DNA of 64,000 bases from Spiroplasma phoeniceum (GCA_026239495.1 CP110830.1:558001-622000), one strand, 5' to 3'. Shown: positions 22,139 through 33,291, counted from the stretch's first letter. Notes: generated from the sequence alone by a model not told the origin. Numbers and translations are program-made.

Positions 22139-23209
22139 TAGACTTCTTGCGATACCTGGTTTTATTATTAAAATATTATTATAAAATATAATTTATGAGG
22201 ATATTAAATTATGAAATTTGATGAATTTAAAAATATTAATGATAAAGAATGATTAAGATTAACAGGAATAAAACAAGATATTTTTAATAAAATGTTAGAT
22301 ATTTTACAAGTAGCTGAAATAGAAAAATTTAAAAAAGGTGGCAAAGCTAATAAATTATCACTAGAAAATCGATTATTGATGACTTTATCGTATTGACGAG
22401 AATATCGAACTTATTTTCATCTTGGAAAAAATTTCGGAATTAGTGAAGCTAATTGTTATTGCAATATCAAGTGAATTGAAGATATTTTAATTAAACACCC
22501 TGATTTTCAGCAAGTTGCTGGTAAAAAAGCACTAATAAATGATTATTTTAATTATAAAACTATTATTATTGATGCTACCGAAACCCCAATCCAACGCCCA
22601 AAAAAAGACAAAAACAATCTTATTCTGGTAAAAAGAAAAAACACACTATTAAAACACAAGTAATTATCGAACAAGAAACCAAAAAAATTATTGCAACAAG
22701 TTTTTCGCTTGTAAAAAACATGATTATGCTTTATTTAAAGAATCAAAAATCGCAATTTTAAAAAATACCAAATTAATAGTTGATAGTGGTTATCAATGAA
22801 TACAAAAAATTCACAATAATGTTCTAATACCTACAAAAAAAACTAAGAAAAAACATTTAAATAAAGAACAAAAACAACATAATAGACTAGTTTCAAAAAT
22901 AAGAATTATTATTGAAAATATTTTTGCTATTCTTAAAAAATTTAAAATTATTACAGAAAAATATAGAAATCGTAGAAAACGATTTAGTTTAAGATTTAAT
23001 TTAATTGCTTCAATTTATAATTTACAATTATTATAGTTATCATAAAAGATTTATTTAAAATTAACGAATTTGAATAATAAAATAATTTTTCGTTGTGGCA
23101 AAATATTAAATTTTTAAATAAAAGACATAATTAATTAAAATTATAATTTTATATTAACCCCTTTTTACAAATATTTGAAATTATTTTAATGGGCTATGCA
23201 AGAAGTCTA
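22139..23209 (+). mobile_element. IS427-like insertion sequence (+ strand copy)
   Basis: TA-flanked, with start codon at 22211 and first-frame stop at 22661. One G is lost in the second frame (CTTGTAAAAAACATG near 22709 against CTTGGTAAAAAACACG elsewhere), so the transposase is broken. It sits directly upstream of the TA-tract promoter of the ETX-like toxin gene. Confidence 0.88.
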
Positions 23210-23257
23210 ATCATATTAAATCGCTCCTTTCTAAATAAACATATTAAAATACTTGAC

Positions 23258-23286
23258 TTGAATATATATATATATATATATATAAT
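23258..23286 (+). promoter_or_regulatory. TA-tract promoter of the ETX-like toxin cassette
   Basis: TTGAAT (23258-23263), 17-bp spacer consisting of TA repeats, TATAAT (23281-23286). This is the third locus with the same design and the same 17-bp spacing. An alternative TTGACT at 23253 would give 22 bp and is less likely. Confidence 0.75.
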
Positions 23287-23294
23287 GTCAATAG

Positions 23295-23317
23295 ATCTTG
23301 ATAAAAAGTTTCAAGAT
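23295..23317 (+). promoter_or_regulatory. Leader inverted repeat of the ETX-like cassette
   Basis: ATCTTGA - TAAAAAGTT - TCAAGAT, expected at about +2 to +24 of the transcript. Apart from one flanking base it is identical to the other two cassette leaders. Confidence 0.7.
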
Positions 23318-23340
23318 TAAAGAAAGGAAATTTATACAAA

Positions 23341-25578
23341 ATGAAAAAACTTTTAAGTTTATTAAGTGTATTAACAATTGGTGGAACTTTTGTACCAACA
23401 GCAATTGCTGCTAGTTCTTATCAAAAAGAAAAAAATATCAAAAATAATAATATTAATTTACAAATAAATAATTTAGAAACTTTAAATAGACAAAAAATAG
23501 AAAATAATCAAACATTGAAACAACAAAAAGTTGTAATTAAAACAAGCGATTCAGTTCAATCTTCTGGTGTGGTGTTAAATAATAAACTTTATTTCGGTTC
23601 GTTTGATCATAATGTTTATGAGTATGACCCAGCAACAGGTGAACAAAAAATTGTCATCAGAACAAACGGTTATATTCATTCTTCTGGTATTATTTTAAAT
23701 AATAAAATGTATTTTGGATCACGTGATAATAATGTTTATGAGTATGACCCAGCAACAGGTGAACAAAAAATTGTCATCAGAACTGATGATGGTATTTATT
23801 CTTCTGGTGCTGTGTTAAATAATAAACTTTATTTCGGTTCGTTTGATCATAATGTTTATGAGTATGACCCAGCAACAGGTGAACAAAAAATTGTCATCAG
23901 AACAAACGGTTATATTCATTCTTCTGGTGTGGTGTTAAATAATAAAATTTATGTTGGTTCAGGTGATAATAATGTTTACGAGTATGACCCAGCAACAGGT
24001 GAACAAAAAATTGTCATCAGAACAAATCATTATGTTATTTCTTCTGGTGTTGTGTTAAATAATAAAATTTATTTCGGCTCGGTTGATCATAATGTTTATG
24101 AGTATGACCCAGCAACAGGTGAACAAAAAATTGTCATCAGAACAAATAAAAGAGTTGATTCTTCTGGTATTGTATTAAAAGATAAAGTTTATTTTAGTTC
24201 AGAAGATAATAATGTTTATGAGTATGACCCAGCAATAGGTGAACAAAAAATTGTCATCAGAACAAACGGTTATATTCATTCTTCTGGTGTTGTGTTAAAT
24301 AATAAACTTTATTGGGGATCATGAGATAAAAAAATTTATGAATATGATTCAGCGAAAGGTGAACAAAAAATTTTCATTACAACAAATTATTATGTTAATT
24401 CTTCTGGTGTGGTGTTAAATAATAAACTTTATTTTGCTTTATATGATAACAACGTTTATGAATACTATGAAAAAATTAATTTAAATAAAACTATTAAAAA
24501 TTTTAATTTAAATTTAATAAATAATGATAATGAAGCAATTTTAAATGAATTAAATTATTTAAACCCAACATTAGATATATCGCAACTAGAATTAGTTAAT
24601 AAAACAAACACCTCAGTTACTATTAAAGCAAAATATGACAGTGATAAATATTCTGGTGAAAAGAAAATTTATTATATAATTAATAATGAACAAGATAAAA
24701 TTATTAATTTATATGAATTAATTAAAAAAGGATTATTTTTTAAATTTCATGATGAAAATCTAAATTTAATATTTAAAGAAATAAAAATTATAAATACAGA
24801 TAATTTAATTTATTCAAATGTAACAGCAACAAAAACTACTGAACCGATATACAGCAAAAATAACAAAAGTATTTGTTTTGGAACAACAACATTGTTTAAT
24901 GATTTATCTGAAACAAAAATAATGAAATCACCTAGTTGTAATTATACAAAAGAAAAAATTATAAATACTAAAATTACAACAGGTTTAAGCAAAAAAAATA
25001 GTGAAGAAAAAAGAACAGAACAAAAATCTAGTTTAAACATAGAAAATAACTTAAATTTTGAGTTAGGGGCTAATGTTAAAGCTGAAGTTGGTGTATGACC
25101 ATTTAAACTTTCGTCAGGTATTGATGCAAAAGCTGAATATGTAGATAATTATAATTCTTTGACAACAAGCACGTCATTAGAAACAAAAAATTTAAGTAAT
25201 AAATTTAATTTTTCAAGCACTAAAATAGATGAATATAAAGAAATTTCAGAAGTAGAATCGCCAGCACAAGAAATTACAATTTATCCAAATAAAAAAATTA
25301 AAATAATTGCATCTTTAGAAGAAGTTTCGGCACAAATAACGTTGAATTTAAAACAAAATATTTATGGTGAAATTAATGCAAAAATAATAACATTAAATAA
25401 TGAAGAAAAAACCATTACATTATCAATTAAAGAAATTATGCAAAAACTAAAAAAATATAATTTATTACCACAAGAAATTACAATAAATAATGATGATACT
25501 ATAACTTTTAACGGGAAAGCAAATAGATCATTAAAACAAGGATTTGATGCTAATATTGAATTTCATGAAATAAAATAA
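23341..25578 (+). CDS. Secreted beta-propeller / ETX-MTX2 (aerolysin-fold) pore-forming toxin
   Basis: 745 residues with TGA-Trp codons at 24322 and 25096. Residues 1-24 are a signal peptide (MKKLLSLLSVLTIGGT … AIAA), shared with the RIP cassette. Residues ~61-375 are about eight 40-residue blades of the type NKLYFGS.D.NVYEYDPATG followed by EQKIVIRTN, a PQQ/WD-like propeller probably used for binding. The C-terminal ~300 residues have the ETX/MTX2 pattern: a hydrophobic TTLFNDLSETKIMKSP strand, alternating Thr/Ser/Lys strands (TKITTGLSKK, LTTSTSLETK) suited to a membrane beta-hairpin, then VESPAQEITIYPNKKIKI and a closing FNGKANRSLKQGFDANIEF. Toxins of this fold oligomerise on target membranes. 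The lipoprotein gene follows after two bases. Target unknown. Confidence 0.77.
23521..24480 (+). repeat. Tandem 120-bp coding repeats (propeller blades)
   Basis: About eight direct 120-bp units in phase with the reading frame. Long stretches (for example GAGTATGACCCAGCAACAGG) are unchanged between units, while one short window per blade (xxYxHSSG / xxFDHN) varies. This favours copy-number change and gene conversion. Confidence 0.9.
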
Positions 25579-25580
25579 AA

Positions 25581-26069
25581 ATGAAAAAAATATTAAGTAT
25601 TTTAGGAACAATCACTTTAATAGGAACAAGTACAACAAGTTTAATTGCCTGTAATACAACGAAATATAATGAAAAAAAATTACAAGAATTAAAAGAAAAA
25701 AATAATGTAAATACAAATAATTGTATTTTAGAATGAATAGCACAACAAGAAACACCATTTAATAAAATTGATAATAAATGATATTTTGTTGTATGAAGAG
25801 ATAATAAAAATGCTGATTGGCGTATTATTAAGTTTAAAAATAATGAAATGACTATTAAAATTGATAATTCTAATAATCGACAATTGCAGAAAACCAATTT
25901 AGGTATGGGAAGAGATTTATATATTACAAATGATTCGGGGTTTGTTAAATATGTGACACATTGAACAGATGATAATGGTTCTTACTTTAAATCAGTTTAT
26001 TGTTCAAATAATGATAGCGAACCAAATATAGATATTAAAAATAAATTAAAAAGTTATTTAGATTTATAA
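25581..26069 (+). CDS. Cassette lipoprotein (ETX-like locus)
   Basis: 162 residues, MKKILSILGTITLIGTS … lipobox LIAC. The mature domain (PFNKIDNKWYFVVWRDNKNADW, DRQLQ-like linker, then FVKYVTHWTDDNG) is almost identical, over about 270 bp, to part of the inverted gene at 26591-28306. It begins two bases after the toxin stop, so the two are co-transcribed. It is probably displayed on the membrane surface. Function unknown. Confidence 0.8.
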
Positions 26070-26088
26070 ATCTAAATAACTTTTTATA
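26048..26088 (+). terminator. Terminator of the ETX-like cassette
   Basis: AAAAGTTATTTAGATTTATA pairs with AAATCTAAATAACTTTT over a near-perfect long stem overlapping the stop codon, then TTAT. Confidence 0.88.
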
Positions 26089-26155
26089 TTTCTAATGTAA
26101 TTAATGATAATTTTTCATTGTTTTTATTAAATAATTGTAAATTATTAATATTAAT

Positions 26156-26536
26156 TTATTCTTTTGTGGGCGGATAGGAAAATATTACACTATTTGATTG
26201 TTTTAGAAAATTAACAACCGCAATATTTGAATAAGATTTTTCATATTCAACACCATTTTTTCAAAGATATCAGACATCATCTTCTATTAATTGAAGATAT
26301 GTATTTTTATCTTTACCACTAAATTTGGTTCCGATAGGACAATTTTTAATTAATTCTAAATTTATATCCTTTCCTTCAATAATTTTTTCATTTATTTTTT
26401 CAATAAAAATATTTATATCATAATTCCCATAACATCATATGACAGATATTTCGATTTTATTTAAATTAAATAGTTTTTCGTGTTTTAAAAAAGTTATTTT
26501 AATACTATCTTCAACTATTTTTTTAGTCGTACTCAT
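26156..26536 (-). CDS. Hypothetical protein
   Basis: 126 residues, no signal peptide or membrane span, no recognised family. ISVIWCYGNYDINIFIEKINE and DDVWYLWKNGVEYEKSYSN are the most distinctive stretches. The start ATG has only a weak ribosome site. It lies downstream of the chimeric ORF1-like gene in the same direction and may be virus-derived. Confidence 0.45.
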
Positions 26537-26590
26537 TCAACTTGCCTTATAGTAAAGTAATGTATATCATTGTGAAAAATAGTTTAAATA

Positions 26591-28306
26591 TTATTCTATT
26601 TTGTCATTAGAAATAATTAAATTAGTTAAGTATTTACCATATTCTCCATCAGATAATTTAATTTCGACAGTAATAAGAGAAGGAATATTATTTGTTTCTA
26701 ATTCATTTGTTATTGGTAATCAATTAAAATAATTTGCTTCTAATTGATAAATTTTATTTTCTGAAATATCATTATTTATAATAGATACTTTAATTTTATT
26801 ATCATTGTTTTCAATATTTCTTTGATTTTTTAAATTTCAATCTGTAATTTGTCCTGTTTTAGGTAAAATAAATGGTGTATTTGGTTTGCTATCATTATTT
26901 CAACAATAAACTGATTTAAAGCAAGAACCATTGTCATCTGTTCAATGTGTCACATATTTAACAAACTCCGAATCATTTGTAATATATAAATCTCTTCCCA
27001 TACCTAAATTGGTTTTCTGCAATTGTCGATTATTAGAATTATCAATTTTAATAGTCATTTCATTATTTTTAAACTTAATAATACGCCAATCAGCATTTTT
27101 ATTGCCCCTTCATACAACAAAATATCATTTATTATCAATTTGATTAAATGGTTTGTCATTTAAATAAACTTCATCTCAATAATTTATTGGTGTTGGTGGA
27201 GTGGGGCAACCAGTAAAATTAAAATATGATGAATTTAATTTAACTTTACAGTTTTCAAATTCTCAATATCCAGTTTCTACCTCTCTTGTATTAGATATTA
27301 ATTCAAAATAATACGGAGAAAATAATTTAATATCATCATTATAACCTTTATTAATTGCATATTTACTATATGTATAATTTGATAACATATAAATAATTTG
27401 TTTAAATTTTTTAACAATAACATCATTAATAAGTGTTGGATTATCTAATTTTCAGTTTTCAAATAAACCATCAATTACATCTTCGGGTTTTTGTCCTTCG
27501 AATTTTTGGCGCAGTTTAGCCGCTTCATTAGTAGAATTACCTTTTTAGTCGTATTTTGCCCCTTGAAATTTTCTATCATAATTATAACGATATGTTAAAT
27601 AATTTAATAAAACTTTTTCTAAACCATTTTTATTTACCAAATCTAAAATATCTTTTCCTTGAATATAATTTTTGGCAATACTTCAAGGTAAAAAAATTTC
27701 AGTAAATCAATATTGAAATATTCTTAAATTAGGTTCTGTCTCAATTGACATTGATAGTAATGGTACTAAGCTAGCATTTTCAACGATTGATGATGGATAA
27801 GAATAAACATCATTGACATTGACTCAACATTTAATATTTCCAAACAACATTGGTTTAGGGTATTTAGTATCAATCCCAGTAAATACTGTATCTTCGGACA
27901 ATGATTTTTGTAATACTAAATGGATACTATTTTGATTTTTTCATTTAAAGTCAGTTATTTTAACTAAATGCGTAGATTCAATAATATCAACACCATTTGG
28001 TGAATAAGGGCGTTTATATTCTTCAATGATATAACATTCATTTTTATTGTTTTCAATAATTGGTTCGTTAATAGATACTATTTTTAAATCTAATGTTTCT
28101 AAAAATGCTTTTTCTTGTTTTGAAATATTATTAATTAAAATATCTTTTTCATCAATCATTACATAACTTGTAATATTATCTTGAATTGTTGTATTTTGTT
28201 GAATTTGTAATTTAAAATTAAAGTCTCTAATTTCATAGCCCGTTTCGCCAAAATAATTATTTTTGTTACCCAAACAAAAAAAAGAGCAATCAGCTGGTTT
28301 TCCCAA
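26591..28306 (-). pseudogene. Chimeric plectrovirus-ORF1-like protein with a lipoprotein module, one stop
   Basis: A 572-codon frame (TTG start at 28306; true 5' end unclear) with one TAA at 27545-27547. The N-terminal 240 residues include the SMSIETEPNLRIFQYWFTEIFLPWSIAK region. The C-terminal part contains the module PFNQIDNKWYFVVWRGNKN … SKPNTPFILPKTGQITDW, a layout also seen in the plectrovirus ORF1 at 38414-40699 (WKLIDDVWEEV … NTGKITDW). The module is near-identical to the lipoprotein at 25581-26069 in the opposite orientation. Probably a recombined virus attachment-type gene; the DUF3688-type link is inferred. Confidence 0.6.
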
Positions 28307-28321
28307 CAGGTTGATTGATTT

Positions 28322-28837
28322 TTAATTTGTTAATTTAATTTGTTCTAAAAATTCAAATGTTTTTTTCCCAACAATAACTTTTTTTTCAATTTCTCCATCA
28401 AATTTATAAATAACTTTATTAAACAAACCATTGATATCAATACCAATCACTTGCGATAATATAATTTCTTCATCTAAAAAGAAAATGGTTTCATCATTTA
28501 CTTTAATTCATAAACTATTATTAACTAATGTTTGAATAATTAAATAACTTAAAATTAAGCCGTAATTACAAATTGCAATAATTACAAATAAATAAGAAAA
28601 TGTATTTGAGATACTTGATAAAGTCATTAATAAAATATAATCAATAATAATAAAAATATTAAGTGGAGTTAAAAGCAAATAGATGGTAATAAAGATAAAA
28701 ATTATCATTGCTTTCCATTTATATTCTTTAATTACCTTATTATTTTCTTTTTGTTTTTGATAATAAATAAAAAATAAAGTATGAAAAGTATATAAAGCTA
28801 GCATTAAGATTAATGAAAAAACTAAAATAATATGCAT
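28322..28837 (-). CDS. Membrane protein, hypothetical
   Basis: 171 residues. About four hydrophobic spans in the first 110 residues (for example FSLILMLALYTFHTLFFIYY, then IIFIFITIYLLLTPLNIFIII), followed by a short cytosolic-type domain ending FLEQIKLTN. It is last in a same-strand run with 28851 and 29452. The three share the arrangement of one or more N-terminal spans plus a small PH-like or beta-rich tail (WIKVNDETIFFLDEEIILSQVIGID). Family not recognised. Confidence 0.6.
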
Positions 28838-28850
28838 TTTGATTGTTTAA

Positions 28851-29462
28851 TTAGCCTCCCCTATTTTGTTGTCGTGTTTTAAAAATTGTCATTGATATTT
28901 TGACATCACTTGTAATAAAGCGATAAATTTTTTCAGTAGTACTAATAAAAAAACCGATTTGATAAAAATTATTAAGATTAAAAATACTTGGTAAAACAAA
29001 ATTAATATCTTTTAATCAAATAATAAGATTTTGATCTTTAGTTTCAAAAACTAAGCGGTAATTTGTAACACAAATGGTTCCATTAATTATTTCCTTGCCA
29101 TTATTGGTAGTAAGATTTAAATAACCGGCCAAGTATTCAATATAATATTGCTCTTTCATTTTTTGAGTTAAGTAGTATATATTTTGTTGAAGTTCTTTTG
29201 GTTTTGTTATTTCATAGCCAATAATGGGTGCTTGATAATAACAAATTTCATTTTTTGGTAATTCATATTTAATTTTAATTACGACTAAATTATCATTTAA
29301 GAATGTTTGATTGTTATCAATCATTTTTTGTAGTTCATTTTTCTTTTGTTTAAAATGTTTTATTTTTTGTTGCTGGCATAAAGCTAAAATAGCAACAATA
29401 ATTATTGCAACACATAAAATAGTACTAAATAAAATAATTCCAATTAAATAATTATGATTCAT
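28851..29462 (-). CDS. Single-span membrane protein, PH-like tail, hypothetical
   Basis: 203 residues. One N-terminal span (IILFSTILCVAIIIVAILAL), a basic coiled stretch (QQQKIKHFKQKKNELQKM), then a beta-rich domain containing GTICVTNYRLVFETKDQN, a pattern reminiscent of GRAM/PH-type domains that contact membranes. Eleven bases overlap with the upstream gene, so translation is coupled. Function unknown. Confidence 0.6.
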
Positions 29463-30048
29463 GCTTTCACACCTTATAAATTAGATACGGCTTTTCTAAA
29501 ACTTTTACAATAATCATAAAGCGTTTTTGTTCCGTATATAAATAAAGGCCTTGATATAGAATATTATTAATTCGAAAAATACTTAATTCAAGATTATTAA
29601 TTTCACTTAATGGTCAAGTTGTAGTAATATCTTCATTTATAATTAAAATTCTTTGGTTTATAATAAAAATATGACCATTTTCAAATGGAATTTGATACAT
29701 TTCTTTAATTCTTTTGTCTTGCCCATAACCAATACTAATTCCATTTGAAAATGGAGTTGTATATTTGGAATCAGTTTGATTATTTTTTAATTTATGTTGA
29801 AGGTAAACAGTAACAGCAATATTCCTAAATACTTTTTCACCTGGCTCTAATTTAAATTTAACTTTAATTTCTTGCAAAGTTAATTTTGATAAATTATTAT
29901 TAATATATTCTTGATTTTCAACTTCTAATTGTTTAAAAATTTGAAAAAAAAGTTGCTGTTTTTTTTGATAAAATCATCCTAAAAAATCAATAAAAATAAA
30001 TAATAAACTAATAAAAACTCCAATTATAATTCATCGTAAGATTGTCAT
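29452..30048 (-). CDS. Single-span membrane protein, PH-like tail, hypothetical
   Basis: 198 residues from ATG 30048 (MTILRWIIIGVFISLLFIFI span). A shorter TTG start at 29877 would lose the span, so the upstream ATG is chosen. The soluble part has PFENGHIFIINQRILIINED and TTTWPLSEINNLELSIF, again like a GRAM/PH pattern, paralogous in style to the next gene. TGA-Trp codons at 29614 and 29470 are needed to reach the stop. Confidence 0.6.
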
Positions 30049-30061
30049 TTTTATCAACTTC

Positions 30062-31309
30062 CTATTTTAAAATATTAATGCCATTATTAAAATTATTAAT
30101 AAAAGTTTGGAGCATTAATTCTTCTGCTGAATTTCGTGGTTGTTCAAACCTATTATAATAATAAATATTAATTAAATCTTTTGTTTTTTGATTTAGTTTA
30201 TCATAATATTTTTTATTAATTAAAAAATGGGTTCCTTGATTAAGGATAATACTTGATAGATAATTTTGTCATTGTTTTTCATTTTTATTTTTTTCTGTTC
30301 ATTCAGCAAAGTAAGTATTTAAAATCCGATTATTTTTATGATAAATAAAATGAATTTCCCCCCCTTTCGCATTATTAACTAATCTTGTATATAAAATTTT
30401 ATTTGGTAAAAACTGATTATTCGGTGAATTAATTGCTTGAAAAGTGATTGGAGTTAATTGTGGTAATAGAATATCATTGCAAACAATTGAATGAATTTCT
30501 TTTGACAAAGTTATTTTTTTAACAACATAGCTATGTTGTTGATTATCTAAATCATTTAATAAACGTGATAATTCTAATTGATAAAATAACGCTAATTTCA
30601 TAATTCGGCGAAGTTTAATTGTTAAAATCACTTGTTCACCAACACTTAAACTATAATAATAATTAACATATATTTCATAAACTTCTTGATGATCAACTAA
30701 ATTATCGTTAATATTAATTAATAATGCTTCTAACTGCCGTACAAGTGTTTTGTTTGACTGAAGATATTCATTCAAATGTTTTTGACAAAAAACATTAAAA
30801 AAATAAGGTACTTTCTCTGTTGATGTTAAATCTAAAAAAGATGTTTTAATATTTTTAAAAAAATGTTTAGAATTATAACGATTTAAATAATAATGATTTT
30901 TACTAATATCAATCGAATAAAGATTATGCTGACCAACTTTATTATTACATTCTTGTAAAATACATTTTTGTTTAATACATTTTTTTAAAACTTGTTGATA
31001 ATGCTTTGTTTCTTGTTCAATATATTGTTCTTTTAATGTTAAGTCCGCTACTGCTTGTAAAATTGAAATATATTGAGCACGATTTTTAGTTGAATTTAAT
31101 ACCTTCGTTTTACAACAACTTGCATATTGCTCATTACTTAAACAAATACATGCTTCATTATCATCAAAAGTAAAAATTGGTCGATAATGTTTATGCAAAT
31201 AATCTAATTGATCATCATCTAAATAATAACTTTTTAATAAAGCATCAAACATTGATTGCTCAGAACTTTTAAACGTATCTTCAAGCTGCTTTTCTAATCC
31301 ATTTTGCAT
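30062..31309 (-). CDS. SEC-C-like zinc motif protein, hypothetical
   Basis: 415 residues, soluble, helix-rich. Near residue 55 the sequence CICLSNEQYASCC resembles the SEC-C zinc-binding pattern (C-x-C-x8-C-[CH]) used by SecA tails and many accessory proteins. A second Cys cluster (KKCIKQKCILQEC) lies near residue 115. It heads the minus-strand run 31309-28322. Function unknown. Confidence 0.6.
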
Positions 31310-31376
31310 GTAAAATAATTCCCATCTGTTGTTTATACTTTATTATAATTATAAACTTATCTAGTTAATTTTGCTA

Positions 31377-31560
31377 TAAAAAAAGCGTTTTACTAACAGT
31401 ATAACGCTCAAAGGCAACATACATATTTTTTCCGCCAACATTGCAATTAGTTATTATTAAATAATTTTATAAACAATTACTTTAAAAGTAATATTTTGGA
31501 CCGTTAAATTATTATACAATTATAAAGAGTACTTATTTGCAATGTTGGTTTCATTTTGTA
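31377..31560 (-). ncRNA. Candidate structured small RNA with terminal helix and terminator
   Basis: On the minus strand, CCAACATTGCAA (31549-31538) pairs perfectly with TTGCAATGTTGG (31445-31434), enclosing about 90 nt that can fold further. Downstream the strand reads AGCGTT - loop - AACGCT followed by T7 (31406-31380), a clear terminator, but no ORF precedes it. The enclosed, bulged hairpin is reminiscent of 6S RNA, but I cannot assign it. The remaining gap bases (31561-31858) show nothing else supportable. Confidence 0.45.
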
Positions 31561-31858
31561 GTTTTTTATAAAGAAAACATATAATTAAAAACATAATTAA
31601 TTATTAAGATTGGACCATATTAATAACTAATTAGTCTTTATGCAACTTGTTTTAACTACATTGTTATTATATTTTATTTGCAAAAATTTTGCAAGTATTT
31701 TTTAATTTAACAAATTATTTTATAAAAAAGATTTAAAAAAAAATAATTTTTTCTTTTTTAAAGATTGCAATAAAATAAGGGTTTTTGAAAAAAATAGTTA
31801 TTAATTTATCCATTCTAGAAAAAATAAATATGTTAAGATTTTAGTAAAGGAAAAAAAC

Positions 31859-32345
31859 ATGAGAATTTTATTGATTGGGGATCAAGGTAAATTGGGTAAG
31901 AAACTTATTAATTGAACTTATCAATTATAATAACCTTACCATTACTAAATTTGTGGGCAATGCCAGCGATTTTGAACAACTTAAAGCCCAAGCAATTGGG
32001 CGTGATGTTTTAGTTTCAACAGTTAGTGCTCGCAGTATTGAAGAAATAGTAAAAATTGCAAATAATATGATTACAATTGCAGCAGAAAATAACCAACAAA
32101 TTGTTTGAAGTGTTGATGTTGGTTCATTATGAACATGAGACCGCGCAAGATTAATTGATATTATGATTGACCAATTACTGCGAATTTAGAAAGTTGAAAA
32201 CCAGCTGTTTATGATCATTATGAAGTATTAAAATTATTACAAAATAGTTCAATTGCTTGATCATATATGTCGCCAGCATTAGAATTTGAGTATATTGAAC
32301 CACTAGGATGATATCAAACGGAAATTAGTAATGAATGCTCCATAC
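31859..32345 (+). pseudogene. NAD(P)H-binding (NmrA/SDR-like) protein, decayed
   Basis: Starts MRILLIGDQGKLGKKLI (Rossmann beta-alpha start), frameshifts at about 31925, continues as KFVGNASDFEQLKAQAIGRDVLVSTVSA, then a stop at 32188 and a last block IAWSYMSPALEFEYIEP. This order is that of NAD(P)H-binding reductases. No product is possible. Confidence 0.7.
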
Positions 32346-32489
32346 AACGAAATTAACATTAGCTTTGTTATCTACACTAGTGGGGCCAAATAATTAGCAG
32401 CGGAAATTACAAAAACACAATATTTGAACCAAAGCTTTACAATTTATGAAACATGTCATTAAAACGGAAATATAATTTTAGAAGTTTTA

Positions 32490-32640
32490 AATAGCAACTT
32501 ATGAAATTATTGGTTTAGTTGGGGCTAGTTTAACAAGCATTTATCTTATTCCGCAGAGTATTAAAACAATTAATAAAAGAAATACAAAAGGAATTTCATT
32601 ACTAATGTATTTATTACTATTATCTTTATAATTAAACTAA
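32490..32640 (+). pseudogene. SemiSWEET (PQ-loop) sugar transporter fragment
   Basis: IIGLVGASLTSIYLIPQSIK followed by TKGISLLMYLL is the first half of a PQ-loop protein; the frame then breaks at TTATAATTAAAC. It carries the canonical P-Q of the first loop. Remnant of a chromosomal gene next to the virus insertion. Confidence 0.7.
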
Positions 32641-32740
32641 TTAATGTTATTCGGAAAAAAGACCCGAATGAGTTTTGGATTTTATTAGAAAAATGTCATT
32701 TTAAAAAAACAAAAAAAAGACTAAATAGAATGCGAAATAA

Positions 32741-33177
32741 TAGACTTCTTGCATAACATAATCTAATTATTTTAAAATTCCTATAAAATATTTTTAAATT
32801 AAAATAGAAATTATAGGAGATTAAAATTATGAAATTTGATAAATTTAATTTTATTAATGATAAAGAATTATTGCTATTAACCGGAGCAAAAAAGCTACTT
32901 TTAATAAAATGTTAAATATTTTACAACTAGCTGAAATAGAAAAATTTAAAAAAGGTGGCAAAACTAATAAATTATCACTAGAAAATCGGCTACTGATTAC
33001 CTTATCGTATTGACGAGAATATCGTACTTATTTTCATCTTGCTAAAAGTTTTGATATTAGCGAATCTAGTTGTTATCGCAATATCAAGTTAATTGAAGAT
33101 ATTTTAATTAAACACTCTGATTTTCAACAACTCGCTGGTAAAAAATTACTAATAAATGATTATTTTAATGATAAAAC
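32741..33177 (+). mobile_element. IS427-like element, left half (interrupted by the prophage)
   Basis: TAGACTTCTTGC end, leader, and transposase start MKFDKFNFINDKEL up to …NDYFNDK at GATAAAAC, where foreign sequence begins. The complementary half resumes at 63384 with GATAAAACTATTATTATTG, so reading across gives the normal transposase context. It belongs to a divergent subtype and already had a frameshift near 32893. Confidence 0.85.
33170..33177 (+). repeat. Left junction octamer of the composite prophage (attL candidate)
   Basis: GATAAAAC, repeated at 63384-63391. Before insertion the octamer was single in the IS transposase gene. Confidence 0.7.
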
Positions 33178-33233
33178 GGTCGCATGTAAAAAAGAAGGGT
33201 TTTAAGAAAATAGATAGAAATTGAATAAAAATA

Positions 33234-33263
33234 ATAAACCATTTACTAAAATGGTTTTTTTAT
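33234..33263 (+). terminator. Terminator at the left prophage edge
   Basis: AAACCATT - TACTAA - AATGGTTT then T-rich run. It would insulate the prophage early region from outside transcription. Confidence 0.75.
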
Positions 33264-33291
33264 TTGTAAAACCAAAATTATTAATTGATTT

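Noticed and set aside
23253..23258. TTGACT as the -35 box of the ETX-like gene
   Set aside because: Gives a 22-bp spacer; TTGAAT five bases on gives 17 bp, as at the two sister promoters.
23521..24480. Regularly spaced repeats that could be mistaken for a CRISPR array
   Set aside because: Units are 120 bp, in frame, and encode propeller blades; there are no cas genes. No CRISPR array was seen in the window.
25550..27143. Open frames opposite the lipoprotein modules (25550-25897 minus, 26931-27143 plus) with matching products
   Set aside because: They match only because the underlying sequence is an inverted duplication; both are antisense shadows of the real module.
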